This document shows positions 9,425 through 21,143 of a DNA stretch of 64,000 nucleotides, piece after piece. A program made the translations under genes and the position numbers. The stretch spans positions 3,050,036-3,114,035 of the forward strand of contig NZ_CP011102.1 of the NCBI RefSeq assembly GCF_003534205.1. The letters run 5' to 3'. Under the pieces are notes generated by a model. The model saw only the letters and a program-made list of their open reading frames with translations. It had not been told where the DNA came from and ran no database searches. This DNA comes from Listeria weihenstephanensis (GTDB lineage Bacteria > Bacillota > Bacilli > Lactobacillales > Listeriaceae). Every line of letters starts with the position of its first letter. Position 1 is the stretch's first letter.

Positions 9425-9453
9425 TAAATCGGTGGCAAGCGCTCGCTTGATTT
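9425..9453. repeat. Remnant of the dispersed intergenic palindromic element
   Basis: A short copy in which the two outer ends of the element (AAATCGGTGGCAAGCG and CGCTTGATTT) are almost fused. Full copies of this type are at 17682-17938, 43432-43712 and 44639-44760. Confidence 0.55.
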
Positions 9454-9506
9454 ATGTAACGCATGTTTACGTCCTACGCTAAAATGATAAAACAATTTTT
9501 TACATC

Positions 9507-9542
9507 AAAAAACCAGCCCCTTTATTTAAGGACTGGTCTTGA
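9507..9542 (-). terminator. Terminator of veg
   Basis: Stem AAGACCAGTCCTT against AAGGGGCTGGTTTT with a short AT loop and a T-run on the minus strand, just after veg. Confidence 0.8.
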
Positions 9543-9553
9543 GATATCAGTGA

Positions 9554-9814
9554 TTAAAGTGCTAATTCTTTACTTACATCATCTGTAAAGTCTAATTCTA
9601 CAGTGTCTGTTAAAATGTCTGTATAACTATATGATACTCTTTCAAAATTGTTTTCGTCTTGATCTAATTCAACAACAAAAACAGCAGGATAAGTTTCAGC
9701 TAAAACACCACAACGCTCGATTGTTTTCTTGCGTCCGCCGTTAGCTTTCAAAGTTAGTCTTGTTCCAAGTCTGGATTCAAGATTTTGTTTGATGCTTGCA
9801 ATAGTTTTTGACAT
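9554..9814 (-). CDS. veg: Veg protein, biofilm-related regulator family
   Basis: Small conserved Firmicute protein of 86 residues, exactly the usual length, starting [17 protein letters not shown]. It is known in B. subtilis for very strong constitutive expression and for promoting biofilm matrix gene expression through SinR. The start follows a GAGGTGG site; the longer frame to 9850 runs back through the promoter and is rejected. Two tandem sigma-A promoters precede it, which agrees with strong expression. Confidence 0.93.
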   Translation of the reverse strand: MSKTIASIKQNLESRLGTRLTLKANGGRKKTIERCGVLAETYPAVFVVELDQDENNFERVSYSYTDILTDTVELDFTDDVSKELAL

Positions 9815-9840
9815 TTTGTACCCCCACCTCACTAAATTCA

Positions 9841-9907
9841 AGTATAGCACAATTAGGCCAAAAAATCAACAACCAAATATTTTAACAGCGAAATGCCTCT
9901 GTGTCAA
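9841..9907 (-). promoter_or_regulatory. Two tandem sigma-A promoters of veg
   Basis: The proximal promoter has TTGATT (9864-9869), a 17-base spacer and TATACT (9841-9846), with an extended TG. The distal one has TTGACA (9902-9907), a 17-base spacer and TAAAAT (9879-9884). Confidence 0.75.
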
Positions 9908-9938
9908 CCACTAAGATCACTTTTTTATCATTTTTTCG

Positions 9939-11388
<1,450 letters not shown>

Positions 11389-11456
11389 ACAAAACGTCCC
11401 CTTCTCTTAATCAGTGTTTCTATCATACCATAAAACTGCCATTCGGACACAACAAA

Positions 11457-11490
11457 AAACGTAAGACACTAGGATCAGCATCTTACGTTT
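11457..11490 (-). terminator. Terminator of the YabE-like gene
   Basis: Arms AAACGTAAGA and TCTTACGTTT with a short loop; the minus strand continues in a T-run. Confidence 0.85.
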
Positions 11491-11500
11491 GGAAATTTTC

Positions 11501-12763
11501 TTAATCTAAAATAGTAACCGTAACTTGACGACGACCCCATGTGTAACATTGGCTTTCATTCGCAAAATATACGTCTACGATATTACCTTTAATCGCGCCA
11601 CCAGTGTCTCCGGCAATTGCTTCACCGTAACCTGATACGTACACTCTAGAACCTAGAGGAATAACGCTTGGGTCTACTGCAACTACTTTTAGGCCTGGGT
11701 TAGCTGTTAGGTTGATTCCTGTTGCTGTTGTACCGCCACCTGAATAAGCTGTCGATTCCATCGTGAACGTTTTACCGCCTGATGATGGTTTACTGCTTAC
11801 TTTAGATGCGCTACTGCTGTTTGAAGATGAAGATGTACTTGATGCTTTCGCTTTTTTAGGAGCTGCTGGAGCATTCTCGATTGCTGCCACAACTACGTCT
11901 TCTTTCGTACCACGAACAACAATCTTATCTTCTGGTTTAGTTGTTACTTGTTCTGTAAGGAGTTTGCGTTGTTTCTCTTTACCATTCTCGATAACAACAT
12001 CATACTTGGCAACTTTTTCGCCAGCTTTTCCTGCTTGTACTACTTTTTCCTCGCCTTTTTTAAGAGAGGAATCTTCTTTTACTACTGTTTTGAAATCTAC
12101 TTTTGATTTCTTTTCATCGGTTTTTTTGTCCACATATGTAACAACAACCGTCATATTTTCGGCAAGCTTAGCTGTTTTTGCAGGCTTCACTTGATCATGT
12201 GCGTTTAATTTGATATTTTTTTCTGCTAATAAATCTGCTACTGTATCTTTTGTTGACCACAATACTTCTTTCTTCGCTCCATTTTGAATAGCTAGAGCGA
12301 CAGCACGGTCGATCTTAACTTCCATGTTCGCTGCAACTTTATCGTTCAATGAAACATTTAAAGCATCTTGTGGACGTGTCGTAATATTTTCATCTTTCAG
12401 TACTTCAGCAACCGTGTCTTTTGTTGTATATACTTTTGCTTCTTTACCTTCATCGTTAATTGTAAGTGTTTTAGCTGGAATGTAAGCAATCTTCATTCCG
12501 TCTTTTACAGCTGTATTTTCGGAATAAGACAATTCGTCATGTTTTCCAACTTTTACACCTTCGTCATTTAGTACTTCTCCAACTGTTTTTGCGTGCGTGC
12601 TAATTTCTGTAACCTCGCCTGCTTTTACAATTGTGATATCGTTTTTAGTTCCCTCGAAAACGAAATAAAAAACCAATGCTATGACAATAACAAACGCGCC
12701 AATCATTATTGGTAAACGCCATTTTGATTTCTGGCTTGCGTTACTGCTAGTTTCCATGGTCAT
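11501..12763 (-). CDS. yabE: YabE-like cell-wall protein with DUF348, G5 and 3D domains
   Basis: Membrane-anchored extracellular protein, 420 residues, of the resuscitation-promoting/stationary-phase survival type. One membrane segment (about 17-36) is followed by three DUF348 repeats (about 45-210, each with a TVGEVLNDEGV-like segment), a G5 domain (about 212-290), a Ser/Ala-rich linker and a C-terminal 3D domain (about 325-420). The last resembles lytic transglycosylases, with conserved Asp in AVDPSVIPLG, GDTGGAIKG and VDVYF. It probably cleaves or remodels peptidoglycan. ATG at 12763 follows GGGGAG; a second ATG at 12757 is possible. A consensus promoter at 12794-12823 drives it. Confidence 0.92.
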   Translation of the reverse strand: MTMETSSNASQKSKWRLPIMIGAFVIVIALVFYFVFEGTKNDITIVKAGEVTEISTHAKTVGEVLNDEGVKVGKHDELSYSENTAVKDGMKIAYIPAKTLTINDEGKEAKVYTTKDTVAEVLKDENITTRPQDALNVSLNDKVAANMEVKIDRAVALAIQNGAKKEVLWSTKDTVADLLAEKNIKLNAHDQVKPAKTAKLAENMTVVVTYVDKKTDEKKSKVDFKTVVKEDSSLKKGEEKVVQAGKAGEKVAKYDVVIENGKEKQRKLLTEQVTTKPEDKIVVRGTKEDVVVAAIENAPAAPKKAKASSTSSSSNSSSASKVSSKPSSGGKTFTMESTAYSGGGTTATGINLTANPGLKVVAVDPSVIPLGSRVYVSGYGEAIAGDTGGAIKGNIVDVYFANESQCYTWGRRQVTVTILD

Positions 12764-12793
12764 GTATTTCTCCCCTTTCTAACTTCTGTTGTG

Positions 12794-12823
12794 ATTATAT
12801 ACGCGGGACGAAAGAACTGTCAA
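12794..12823 (-). promoter_or_regulatory. Consensus sigma-A promoter of yabE
   Basis: TTGACA (12818-12823) and TATAAT (12794-12799) with an 18-base spacer, both hexamers perfect. Confidence 0.85.
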
Positions 12824-12849
12824 CGGATTTTCTTTTGAAGTTGTATAGA

Positions 12850-12893
12850 CCAAAAAAAGCTTTACAAACGTTGATAGCAAGCGATTGTAAAGC
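12850..12893 (-). terminator. Intrinsic terminator between tatD and yabE
   Basis: Arms GCTTTACAA and TTGTAAAGC (12859-12893) with a T-run on the minus strand. It lies 165 bp after the tatD stop and upstream of the yabE promoter, so it ends either the tatD transcript or a short RNA started from a possible promoter at 12963-12991 (TTAAGA, 17 bases, TATATT). Confidence 0.75.
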
Positions 12894-13038
12894 CTTTTCA
12901 TTACATTTTATTTCTAATGTTACAATTATATTTCGTCGAACTCAGTCTCTAGTCGTAGGCATAATATAGCGGGTTCTTAAAGATTTCTTAAATATTTTTT
13001 TATGCTTACTTAAGATTCCGTTACAAAGTTCATGTAAT

Positions 13039-13055
13039 GTTACAGTATCATTACA
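13039..13055 (-). promoter_or_regulatory. WalR-type box
   Basis: The minus strand reads TGTAAT, 5 bases, TGTAAC, a full match to the WalR (YycF) consensus of two TGTWAH hexamers spaced by five. It is located directly after tatD and upstream of yabE, a cell-wall gene of the kind controlled by WalR in B. subtilis. Confidence 0.5.
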
Positions 13056-13059
13056 AAAA

Positions 13060-13827
13060 TCAGCTTAATTTGAACAGCTTATTTGCATTTTCTGTGGTGT
13101 GGCGGGCGATTTCCTCATATTTCAATTCTTTTAATTCTGCGAGCTTTTCGGCAACGAGCTTGACGTAACTAGGTTCATTTCTTTTGCCTCGATTTGGGTG
13201 CGGAGCAAGATATGGCGCGTCAGTTTCGATCAAGAACTTGTCTAACGGCACTGATTCTGCTGCAATTTTTGGTAATTTTGCGTTTTTAAAGGTCACGGTT
13301 CCGCCAAATGAGATGTAGAAATTCATCGCTAAACAGGCTTCCATTACTTCTACAGTTTCGCCAAAGCAATGCATAATCCCACCAACTTCTGCTGCGTTTT
13401 CTTCTTGTAAAATGCGGACAACATCCTCCGTTGCTTCGCGATTATGGATCACAATTGGAAGGTTCACTTCTTTGGCTAACCGGATTTGTTGACGAAAAAC
13501 TTCAAACTGTGTTTCTTTAGGCGATGTATCCCAGTGATAATCCAGTCCCATTTCGCCGAGCGCTACCACTTTCGGATGTGATGCGAGTTCACGAAGCCAT
13601 TCTAATTTTTCAGCCGTAAAAGTGATTGCGTCTGTCGGGTGCCATCCAACGATTAGGTAGACGAAATCATATTTATCGGCAAGTTCCAGCGCACGATTGA
13701 TCGTCTCCTCGTTAAAACCAACAACCGCCATACGTGTGACATCATTTTCTTTTGCTCGTACAATAACTTCTTCTAGGTCATCATTAAAGGCATCATCGTT
13801 TAAGTGCACATGTGTATCAAAAAGCAT
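13060..13827 (-). CDS. tatD: TatD-family metal-dependent hydrolase / deoxyribonuclease
   Basis: 255 residues, TIM-barrel amidohydrolase of the TatD DNase family. Metal ligands are visible: DTHVHLND at the N-terminus, GEMGLDYHWD (about 92-101), VIHNRE (about 126), MHCFGE (about 152) and LIETDAPYLAPHP (about 200). It follows metG by about 190 bp with a terminator between them. The metG-tatD-yabE-rnmV-rsmA order matches B. subtilis. Confidence 0.94.
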   Translation of the reverse strand: MLFDTHVHLNDDAFNDDLEEVIVRAKENDVTRMAVVGFNEETINRALELADKYDFVYLIVGWHPTDAITFTAEKLEWLRELASHPKVVALGEMGLDYHWDTSPKETQFEVFRQQIRLAKEVNLPIVIHNREATEDVVRILQEENAAEVGGIMHCFGETVEVMEACLAMNFYISFGGTVTFKNAKLPKIAAESVPLDKFLIETDAPYLAPHPNRGKRNEPSYVKLVAEKLAELKELKYEEIARHTTENANKLFKLS

Positions 13828-13975
13828 TTTTATCCCTCATTTCTCTATTTTTAACTCGTCAAATTACGACTTTCTTCTATATAGAAGTATATTCCCAGTT
13901 TTATATTTTCTCAACTATTTTTATGGAGTTACTTATACTATAGAAGAAACTTGATTTTTGGCGCTTTCTACAAAA

Positions 13976-14002
13976 ATGAGACCGTTATAAAAACCGCCTC
14001 AT
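13976..14002 (-). terminator. Terminator of metG
   Basis: Stem ATGAGGCGGTT against AACGGTCTCAT, with TTTTTG following on the minus strand. Confidence 0.8.
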
Positions 14003-14016
14003 CTTGTAACTATCTA

Positions 14017-16089
<2,073 letters not shown>

Positions 16090-16130
16090 CTAAAACGAAA
16101 CACCGCCAGCCTTAAAAAGATAAAAAAATA

Positions 16131-16154
16131 AGCAGAACCTGTGTAGATTCTGCT
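16131..16154 (-). terminator. Terminator of the glucose-uptake gene
   Basis: Arms AGCAGAA and TTCTGCT with a 10-base loop; minus strand continues TTATTTTTTT. Confidence 0.75.
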
Positions 16155-16164
16155 CGTTTCTATT

Positions 16165-17013
16165 TTATTTCGTAAATCCAATCATAAATCCACCGGCGCT
16201 GACTAAAATAATACCGATAATTACGAGAATAAGTTCCCGTTTAGTCTTTTTCTCGCCTAGGAGTAAAATGCCGCCTAGTGTCGAGATGACAACACCCATT
16301 TGTGATAGCGAGAAACTGATTGCTACACCGATGACCGTGTTGGAAATAAGTAAGGCTAAGTTACCAATACTCCAAATGACGCCTGGAATAACGCTGAGCC
16401 ATGTTTCTCTTGTGAAGTAATCGTGACGCTCTTTAAGTGAGAACACGAGCGCTGCAACGACCATACCCACAGCTTGCGGCAAGATCGCTTCCCAACCGCT
16501 GATATCGAAGGCTTTTAAAATAACGACGTAAGCCACGTAACCAAGTGATGAGATAATAAGCGCGAACATTCCTTGCTTCATATTGCTATTTTGCGATTTA
16601 TGTTGTTGATAGGATGTCAGCGAAATACCCACAATGATAAAGGCGAGCGCTGAAAAACCTAATACTAATTTTGCGGTTGTTCCCCATTCTTGGAAAACGA
16701 AAACTCCGAATAGTGAGGTTCCTACGAGTTGCATCCCAGTTGATAGCGGCATTGCTTTCGAAACGCCGATATGTGTGAATGCTTTGAATTGATTCAGTTG
16801 TCCCACTGTCCAGAAAACACCTGAGACGAAACTAACTAATAATATAGTCATAGTAAACGCAGGTGTAGAATAAAAATACATCCCTATTGCAAAGATCAGC
16901 GCACCAAATGTTACGCCAAGCGTTTGTTGATGTGGTTTTCCTCCGATTTTTGAAACAACGAGTGGCATGATCCCCCACATCACTGCTGGAATGAGTGCAA
17001 TTAATATTTCCAT
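16165..17013 (-). CDS. glcU: Glucose/ribose uptake permease, GRP (GlcU/RbsU) family
   Basis: Drug/metabolite-type proton-coupled sugar permease, 282 residues and about ten membrane helices. Typical segments are [19 protein letters not shown] at the N-terminus, [19 protein letters not shown] and [20 protein letters not shown] in the middle, and [12 protein letters not shown] near the end. The ATG at 17013 follows AAAGGAG; the much longer open frame to 17169 is non-hydrophobic and rejected. It diverges from abrB. A paralog is encoded at 56466-57323. Confidence 0.9.
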   Translation of the reverse strand: MEILIALIPAVMWGIMPLVVSKIGGKPHQQTLGVTFGALIFAIGMYFYSTPAFTMTILLVSFVSGVFWTVGQLNQFKAFTHIGVSKAMPLSTGMQLVGTSLFGVFVFQEWGTTAKLVLGFSALAFIIVGISLTSYQQHKSQNSNMKQGMFALIISSLGYVAYVVILKAFDISGWEAILPQAVGMVVAALVFSLKERHDYFTRETWLSVIPGVIWSIGNLALLISNTVIGVAISFSLSQMGVVISTLGGILLLGEKKTKRELILVIIGIILVSAGGFMIGFTK

Positions 17014-17232
17014 CCAAAAAACTCCTTTCGAATCCATATGCGCTACAACTGCCCTTAAAAACAATATTTGTAATTGCGCAACTTTTTCTTTATAAATAGC
17101 GTCCCAACTAGGTTTATACCCTTTTTTCAGAACAATAATCATTTTTTTTGTATTTATTGATATTTTCATCTAGCTTTTTTAGGAAATTCTTGGTATTATA
17201 GATAATAGACCAAAGAGTTAGGAGGTAAGAAT

Positions 17233-17517
17233 ATGAAATCTACAGGTATGGTAAGAAAAATTGACGAACTAGGACGTATCGTAATCCCAGTTGAAATTCG
17301 TCGTAACCTAGGCGTTGCTGTTAAAGATGCTTTAGAAATTTACATCAATGAAGATGAAATTATCCTAAAGAAATATACAGCTAGCAACCTTTGTGACATC
17401 ACTGGTGAATTTTCCGATCAAAACAAGCAAGTTGTTGACGGTAAATTAACACTTAGCCGTGATGGAGCTGAGAAATTAGTAGCTGACATCCGTCGTCAAT
17501 TCGGCGATGATATCTAA
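17233..17517 (+). CDS. abrB: Transition-state regulator AbrB
   Basis: DNA-binding regulator of post-exponential functions, 94 residues. The N-terminal SpoVT/AbrB swapped-hairpin domain (about 1-50, MVRKIDELGRIVIPVEIRR) is followed by the C-terminal multimerisation region. It starts at an ATG after TTAGGAGG. It is the only rightward gene in this part, divergent from glcU, and ends at a strong terminator. Its position between metG and rsmI matches B. subtilis. Confidence 0.95.
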   Translation: MKSTGMVRKIDELGRIVIPVEIRRNLGVAVKDALEIYINEDEIILKKYTASNLCDITGEFSDQNKQVVDGKLTLSRDGAEKLVADIRRQFGDDI

Positions 17518-17534
17518 GACTACAACTAAAGAAA

Positions 17535-17579
17535 GTATCCTATTTGAAAGCGTGCTAGCCTCAAATAGGATGCTTTTTT
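17535..17579 (+). terminator. Terminator of abrB
   Basis: Long stem, arms GTATCCTATTTGA and TCAAATAGGATGC, followed by TTTTTTG. Confidence 0.92.
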
Positions 17580-17681
17580 GTTTGGGTTCTTACGAAGCGT
17601 ACTTTGCTGAGTTAGAACCCAAATATAAGAGCGAACGTAGTGAGTTGTTAATCCTTTGTTGGCTTGAGCCTACTTATGGGT

Positions 17682-17938
17682 AAATCGGCGGCAAGCGTTC
17701 GCATTGTTGTGACTGTTCGAAATGAAATGAGTTACAATCTCAATATGCATGAGAGTGAAGCGAGCATGTAATCCATTATTATTCGGCGGACTTCCAGTTC
17801 TTCTACGCTACGCTTCGCATAACTTCTTACATGGTCGGGGAAACTACCCCCTCCCTGTTTTCAGTCATCACGTACACGAGTACGCTCCGCTTCCGGGTCC
17901 CACCGAATGGATGGAATGCAAACGCTTTCGCTCGATTT
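17682..17938 (+). repeat. Dispersed intergenic palindromic element, long form (copy A1)
   Basis: 257-bp non-coding element with imperfect inverted ends (AAATCGGCGGCAAGCG on the left, CGCTTTCGCTCGATTT on the right) and the shared interior ACATGGTCGGGG, CTGTTTTCAGTCATCA and CTCCGCTTCCGG. The reverse complement of 43432-43712 matches along nearly its whole length. Small open frames inside it are not credible genes. Confidence 0.8.
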
Positions 17939-17970
17939 ATTTAAAGCAGAATGTAGATGATACGCAAAAA

Positions 17971-18115
17971 GAATAAAGAATAAAGAATAAAGAATAAAAA
18001 TCTAAAGACTTAAAGACTTAAAGACTTAAAGACTTAAAGACTTAAAGACTTAAAGACTTAAAGACTTAAAGACTTAAAGACTTAAAGACTTAAAGACTTA
18101 AAGACTTAAAGACTT
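17971..18115. repeat. Compound tandem repeat: 4 x 7 bp then 14 x 8 bp
   Basis: GAATAAA is repeated four times at 17971-17998. AAAGACTT is then repeated 14 times without a mismatch at 18004-18115. The array ends 14 bp from the stop codon of the convergent HhH-NTF2 gene and so lies in its 3' untranslated region. There are no spacers, so it is not a CRISPR. Confidence 0.95.
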
Positions 18116-18128
18116 AATAAATCTTAGT

Positions 18129-18722
18129 TTAGTTTTCTATCACCACGAATGAGGTTAATTTTGAGATTTTGGCGTCTGGTTTGTTGCTTTGGAAGGTGAA
18201 GATGTCGGAGAAGTAGACGTGTTTGCCTTTTTTATTTGTGACGGTTCCGTGGGCGGAGCCTTCTTTGCCGTGGCTTAGGAGCGACTGGACTTCGAGTATG
18301 CTGACTGCTTGGAGGTTTGCCACTAGTTCTGCGATGAATTTATCGCGGCCCTTGATTTCGAATTCGCCGGGTACTGTCCACACGAACGACTCTTCTAATA
18401 CGCTTTCGAGTGCGGCTCTGTCACCTGATGCGGACGCTACAAGATAGTCTCGGATAATGCGTTTTTTTGGTGCGTTGTCGCAGTCGAAATCACAGAATAC
18501 CGCGAATCCCACTCCTGATGAGGCGCTTTTTGTTGGATTTCCTGTAAATGTTAAACCATTCTCCGACAAGGCTTCCTTTAAAATCCGAATCGCTTTTGGT
18601 CCAACGCCGTGCAGTTTTAGCAGCGTTTTTTCGTCGTATTCGACTACTTGTTCGAGCGTATTTATGTCTAGAAGTTGCAACGCGTTTGTTGCTGGCTTAC
18701 CGATATTGGGTAGTTTCGTCAT
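18129..18722 (-). CDS. Helix-hairpin-helix protein fused to an NTF2/SnoaL-like domain
   Basis: 197 residues of unknown function. The first 60 residues form an HhH unit like those of DNA ligase or the RNA polymerase alpha C-terminus (LPNIGKPATNALQLL and LLKLHGVGPKAIRILKEAL), usually binding DNA or protein. Residues about 85-197 form a SnoaL/NTF2-like fold (IIRDYLVASASGDRAALESVL, then FVWTVPG), a small ligand-binding or dimerisation domain. The ATG follows AAAGGAGG. The 14-copy tandem repeat lies just after its stop. It stands alone between the convergent abrB and rsmI. Confidence 0.8.
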   Translation of the reverse strand: MTKLPNIGKPATNALQLLDINTLEQVVEYDEKTLLKLHGVGPKAIRILKEALSENGLTFTGNPTKSASSGVGFAVFCDFDCDNAPKKRIIRDYLVASASGDRAALESVLEESFVWTVPGEFEIKGRDKFIAELVANLQAVSILEVQSLLSHGKEGSAHGTVTNKKGKHVYFSDIFTFQSNKPDAKISKLTSFVVIEN

Positions 18723-18780
18723 TTGGGATTCCTCCTTTTTCTACTACTATTATTATAGCAAGGATAGACATTTTTTCACA

Positions 18781-18811
18781 AAAAAAGACCCGCGCGATGA
18801 CGAGTCTTTTT
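18781..18811 (-). terminator. Terminator of the rsmI operon
   Basis: Stem AAAGACTCG against CGCGGGTCTTT with T-runs on both sides, immediately after the rsmI stop codon. Confidence 0.7.
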
Positions 18812-18813
18812 CA

Positions 18814-19695
18814 TTATAGTTCGTGATATGCTTGGTAAACTTCGCGTTTTGGTAGTTGACGGGTTTTCATGACTTGCTTGATGGCTTCTTTGGATGACAC
18901 GGATTCTTCATCCATCACTTTTTCGACGTGCTCTTTGATTGGCATTGTCGCCCACCAAACTTCTTCGTCTTCGCTTGGAGCTTCTTGATTTCCTTCGACA
19001 ATAACGCAAAATTCACCGCGAATTTCGGTTTCTTTCGCCCATTCTAGTGCTTCTTCCACCGTTCCTCGCAAAAACTCTTCGTATTTCTTCGTTAGCTCAC
19101 GGCATAATACAATTTTGCGGGTGCTTCCGAGTACTTTGTTCATCGCTTTTAGAACCTCTTTTAAGCGGTGTGGGGATTCGTAAATGATCCACGTTTCTTC
19201 ATGACGATTTAGCGCGTTTAGAGCCGTCTCGCGGTCTTTATTGCCTCTTGGGAGAAAACCGTAAAAATAAAATGGTTGTGGCGCAAGGCCGGACGCGATC
19301 AGGGCTGTTAGGGCTGCGTTTGCGCCTGGTAGTGGCACGACGGTGATTCCGGCTTCAATTGCCGCGCCGACTAGTTCGTAGCCTGGATCGGATATCGAGG
19401 GCATTCCTGCGTCACTCACGACGGCGATCGTTGTTCCTGACTGTAATTTTTCGATGAGCTCGTCTTGGCGGTTGATTTTATTATGTTCGTGATAGCTCAC
19501 CATTTTTGTATGTATCTCGAAATGATTTAGTAGCTTGATCGTGTTCCGCGTGTCTTCCGCTGCGATTAAATCCACTTCTTTCAAAATCCGAACTGCTCGC
19601 ATCGTGATGTCTTCTAGATTACCGATCGGTGTTGGAACTAAGTATAGGATCCCTTTTGCATCAATTGTTTCGGCAAAACTTTTCTGGCTTTTCAT
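18814..19695 (-). CDS. rsmI: 16S rRNA 2'-O-ribose C1402 methyltransferase RsmI
   Basis: Tetrapyrrole-methylase-fold enzyme that methylates C1402 of 16S rRNA with SAM. 293 residues from the ATG at 19695; a GTG at 19707 overlaps the AAGGAG site and is rejected. Signature segments are LYLVPTPIGNLEDIT, AEDTRNTIKLLNHF, VSDAGMPSISDPG and PLPGANAALTAL. It is the last gene of the yabA-trmN6-GIY-YIG-rsmI group and starts 9 bp after its upstream neighbour. Confidence 0.95.
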   Translation of the reverse strand: MKSQKSFAETIDAKGILYLVPTPIGNLEDITMRAVRILKEVDLIAAEDTRNTIKLLNHFEIHTKMVSYHEHNKINRQDELIEKLQSGTTIAVVSDAGMPSISDPGYELVGAAIEAGITVVPLPGANAALTALIASGLAPQPFYFYGFLPRGNKDRETALNALNRHEETWIIYESPHRLKEVLKAMNKVLGSTRKIVLCRELTKKYEEFLRGTVEEALEWAKETEIRGEFCVIVEGNQEAPSEDEEVWWATMPIKEHVEKVMDEESVSSKEAIKQVMKTRQLPKREVYQAYHEL

Positions 19696-19703
19696 ATGGT
19701 ATT

Positions 19704-19967
19704 TCACTCCTTATTTTTTTCTAGGTAGGTATCTTTTTCTTTGCGTACTAATTTTTTAAAGGCTGATTCGGCTTTGGTCGCCTCGGATCTGGTTTCGAAA
19801 CATTCGGAATGGATCACTCGGACTGGACGCCTATTTCGTGTATATTTACAGCGGATTCCAGCGTTATGTTCGGCTTCCCGGCGCGTAACATCTGTTGTGT
19901 AACCGCCATAATAGGAGCCATCTTTGCACTCTAATACATAAAAATAATGCGTTTCACTCTTTGCCAT
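19704..19967 (-). CDS. yazA: GIY-YIG nuclease-domain protein, YazA type
   Basis: 87-residue stand-alone GIY-YIG domain (UPF0213/YazA/YhbQ type). The catalytic core is [21 protein letters not shown], with the conserved Arg in TRREAEHN and Glu in [12 protein letters not shown] repair or nuclease activity is inferred from related proteins. It overlaps the trmN6 end by 14 bp and precedes rsmI, as in B. subtilis. Confidence 0.92.
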   Translation of the reverse strand: MAKSETHYFYVLECKDGSYYGGYTTDVTRREAEHNAGIRCKYTRNRRPVRVIHSECFETRSEATKAESAFKKLVRKEKDTYLEKNKE

Positions 19968-20691
19968 AAAGTAACTCCCTCACTTGGGCTGTGTATTCGC
20001 CAACCGCGTCGTGTACAATGATTGGCGGTAAGTATTTCACGCCTGGTTTCGCACCTTTTATTCCTTCAATCAAAATCGTGTTTGCTTCTCGTTCGACACG
20101 CGGATGCACAAATTGGATTCGTTTTGGTTCAAGGCCGTATTCACGCATGATATCAATAATTTCAAGTAAACGTTCTGGACGGTGAACAAAGCTCGCCTTT
20201 CCGCCTTGTTTGAGCAAATCTGCTGCGACTTGAATCGTATCGCGCAATGTGCAATGGACCTCATGACGCGCGATTCGCAAGTGCTCATTTTCATTTTTAA
20301 TACTGGTCGATTCTAGCGCAAAATAGGGCGGGTTGCAGGTGACAAAGCTGTTTTTTCCTTTTCCAAGTATCGGCACAATATCGCGCAAATCTTGTTGCAT
20401 AATTTCAATCTGATCTGTAAGCTCGTTGTACGAAACGCTGCGTCGTGCCATATCTGCAAGTCGTTCTTGAATCTCGACACCGATGATTGGTACTTTTGTT
20501 CGCGGACTAATCAAAAGCGGAATAATGCCGTTACCGCTACACAGATCGATGACACGCCCTTTTTGGTATGGAATATAGCTGAATCTAGCGAGCAAAACTG
20601 CATCTAACGAAAAGGAAAACACCGTTGGGCTTTGGATAATCCGCAAATTCTCCGCTAATAAATGATCTAACCTCTCGTCTCCGACTAACAT
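19954..20691 (-). CDS. tRNA1(Val) (adenine-37-N6)-methyltransferase-like protein (YabB)
   Basis: 245-residue class I SAM-dependent methyltransferase. SAM motif [16 protein letters not shown] (about 46-61) and the N6-adenine catalytic motif CNPPYF (about 118) are present. The family modifies A37 of tRNA-Val in enterobacteria; in Firmicutes the target is inferred. An unusual point is that its AAGGAG site directly follows the T-run of an intrinsic terminator at 20706-20738. Confidence 0.9.
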   Translation of the reverse strand: MLVGDERLDHLLAENLRIIQSPTVFSFSLDAVLLARFSYIPYQKGRVIDLCSGNGIIPLLISPRTKVPIIGVEIQERLADMARRSVSYNELTDQIEIMQQDLRDIVPILGKGKNSFVTCNPPYFALESTSIKNENEHLRIARHEVHCTLRDTIQVAADLLKQGGKASFVHRPERLLEIIDIMREYGLEPKRIQFVHPRVEREANTILIEGIKGAKPGVKYLPPIIVHDAVGEYTAQVRELLYGKE

Positions 20692-20705
20692 AAAAATCTC
20701 TCCTT

Positions 20706-20738
20706 AAAAAAAGGCCCTCTCTTGTAGAAGAGAAAGCC
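20706..20738 (-). terminator. Terminator of yabA touching the trmN6-like ribosome-binding site
   Basis: An 11-bp stem, GGCTTTCTCTT against AAGAGAGGGCC with two G-U pairs and a CTAC loop, is followed by seven T, then at once AAGGAG of the next gene. Confidence 0.85.
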
Positions 20739-20743
20739 GCGTT

Positions 20744-21133
20744 TTACTTCTTATTTAATAACGACATGCAGAAAAGGCAATCTTCATCGTTTCCGCGCGG
20801 GCTTCCAAAATGCACGTTACAAATATGGAAACCTTCTTTATACAGTTTGACTAGATTATCATAACCTTCTCCGACTTCGATCATTTGACGCATCGCTTCT
20901 TTTCGGGCCGGTGCCATAGCTCCCAGCGCTTTCTCAGCTGGAATCTGGCTGACGTGTTGCTTTCCATCAAGCTCTTCTAACCGACGACGCAAATGCTCAT
21001 TTTCTAAATTCAGGCGGTTATTTTCTTCTAGCATGTCGCCTAGGTTCTGCTTCAAATCACCAAGTTGTTGGTATAACTCGCCAATCTGCTCTTCCATATT
21101 ACTGACGGAATCAAAAAGTGCTTTTTTGTCCAT
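20744..21133 (-). CDS. yabA: Replication initiation control protein YabA
   Basis: Binds DnaA and the DnaN clamp to restrain replication initiation. 129 residues from the ATG at 21133 after GAGGTG; the longer frame to 21175 overlaps ricT and is rejected. The N-terminal half (about 1-65) is a leucine-zipper coiled coil ([20 protein letters not shown]). The C-terminal zinc-binding part has HICNVHFG and CLFCMSLL, giving the Cys/His ligands. It starts 10 bp after the ricT stop. Confidence 0.95.
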   Translation of the reverse strand: MDKKALFDSVSNMEEQIGELYQQLGDLKQNLGDMLEENNRLNLENEHLRRRLEELDGKQHVSQIPAEKALGAMAPARKEAMRQMIEVGEGYDNLVKLYKEGFHICNVHFGSPRGNDEDCLFCMSLLNKK

Positions 21134-21143
21134 AGTTTTCACC

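Noticed and set aside
17749-17976. 75-codon frame inside the palindromic element
   Set aside because: It is produced by repeat element A1; the matching frame is not kept in element A2.
18004-18115. CRISPR array
   Set aside because: The 8-bp units are directly adjacent with no spacers, and no cas genes are present.
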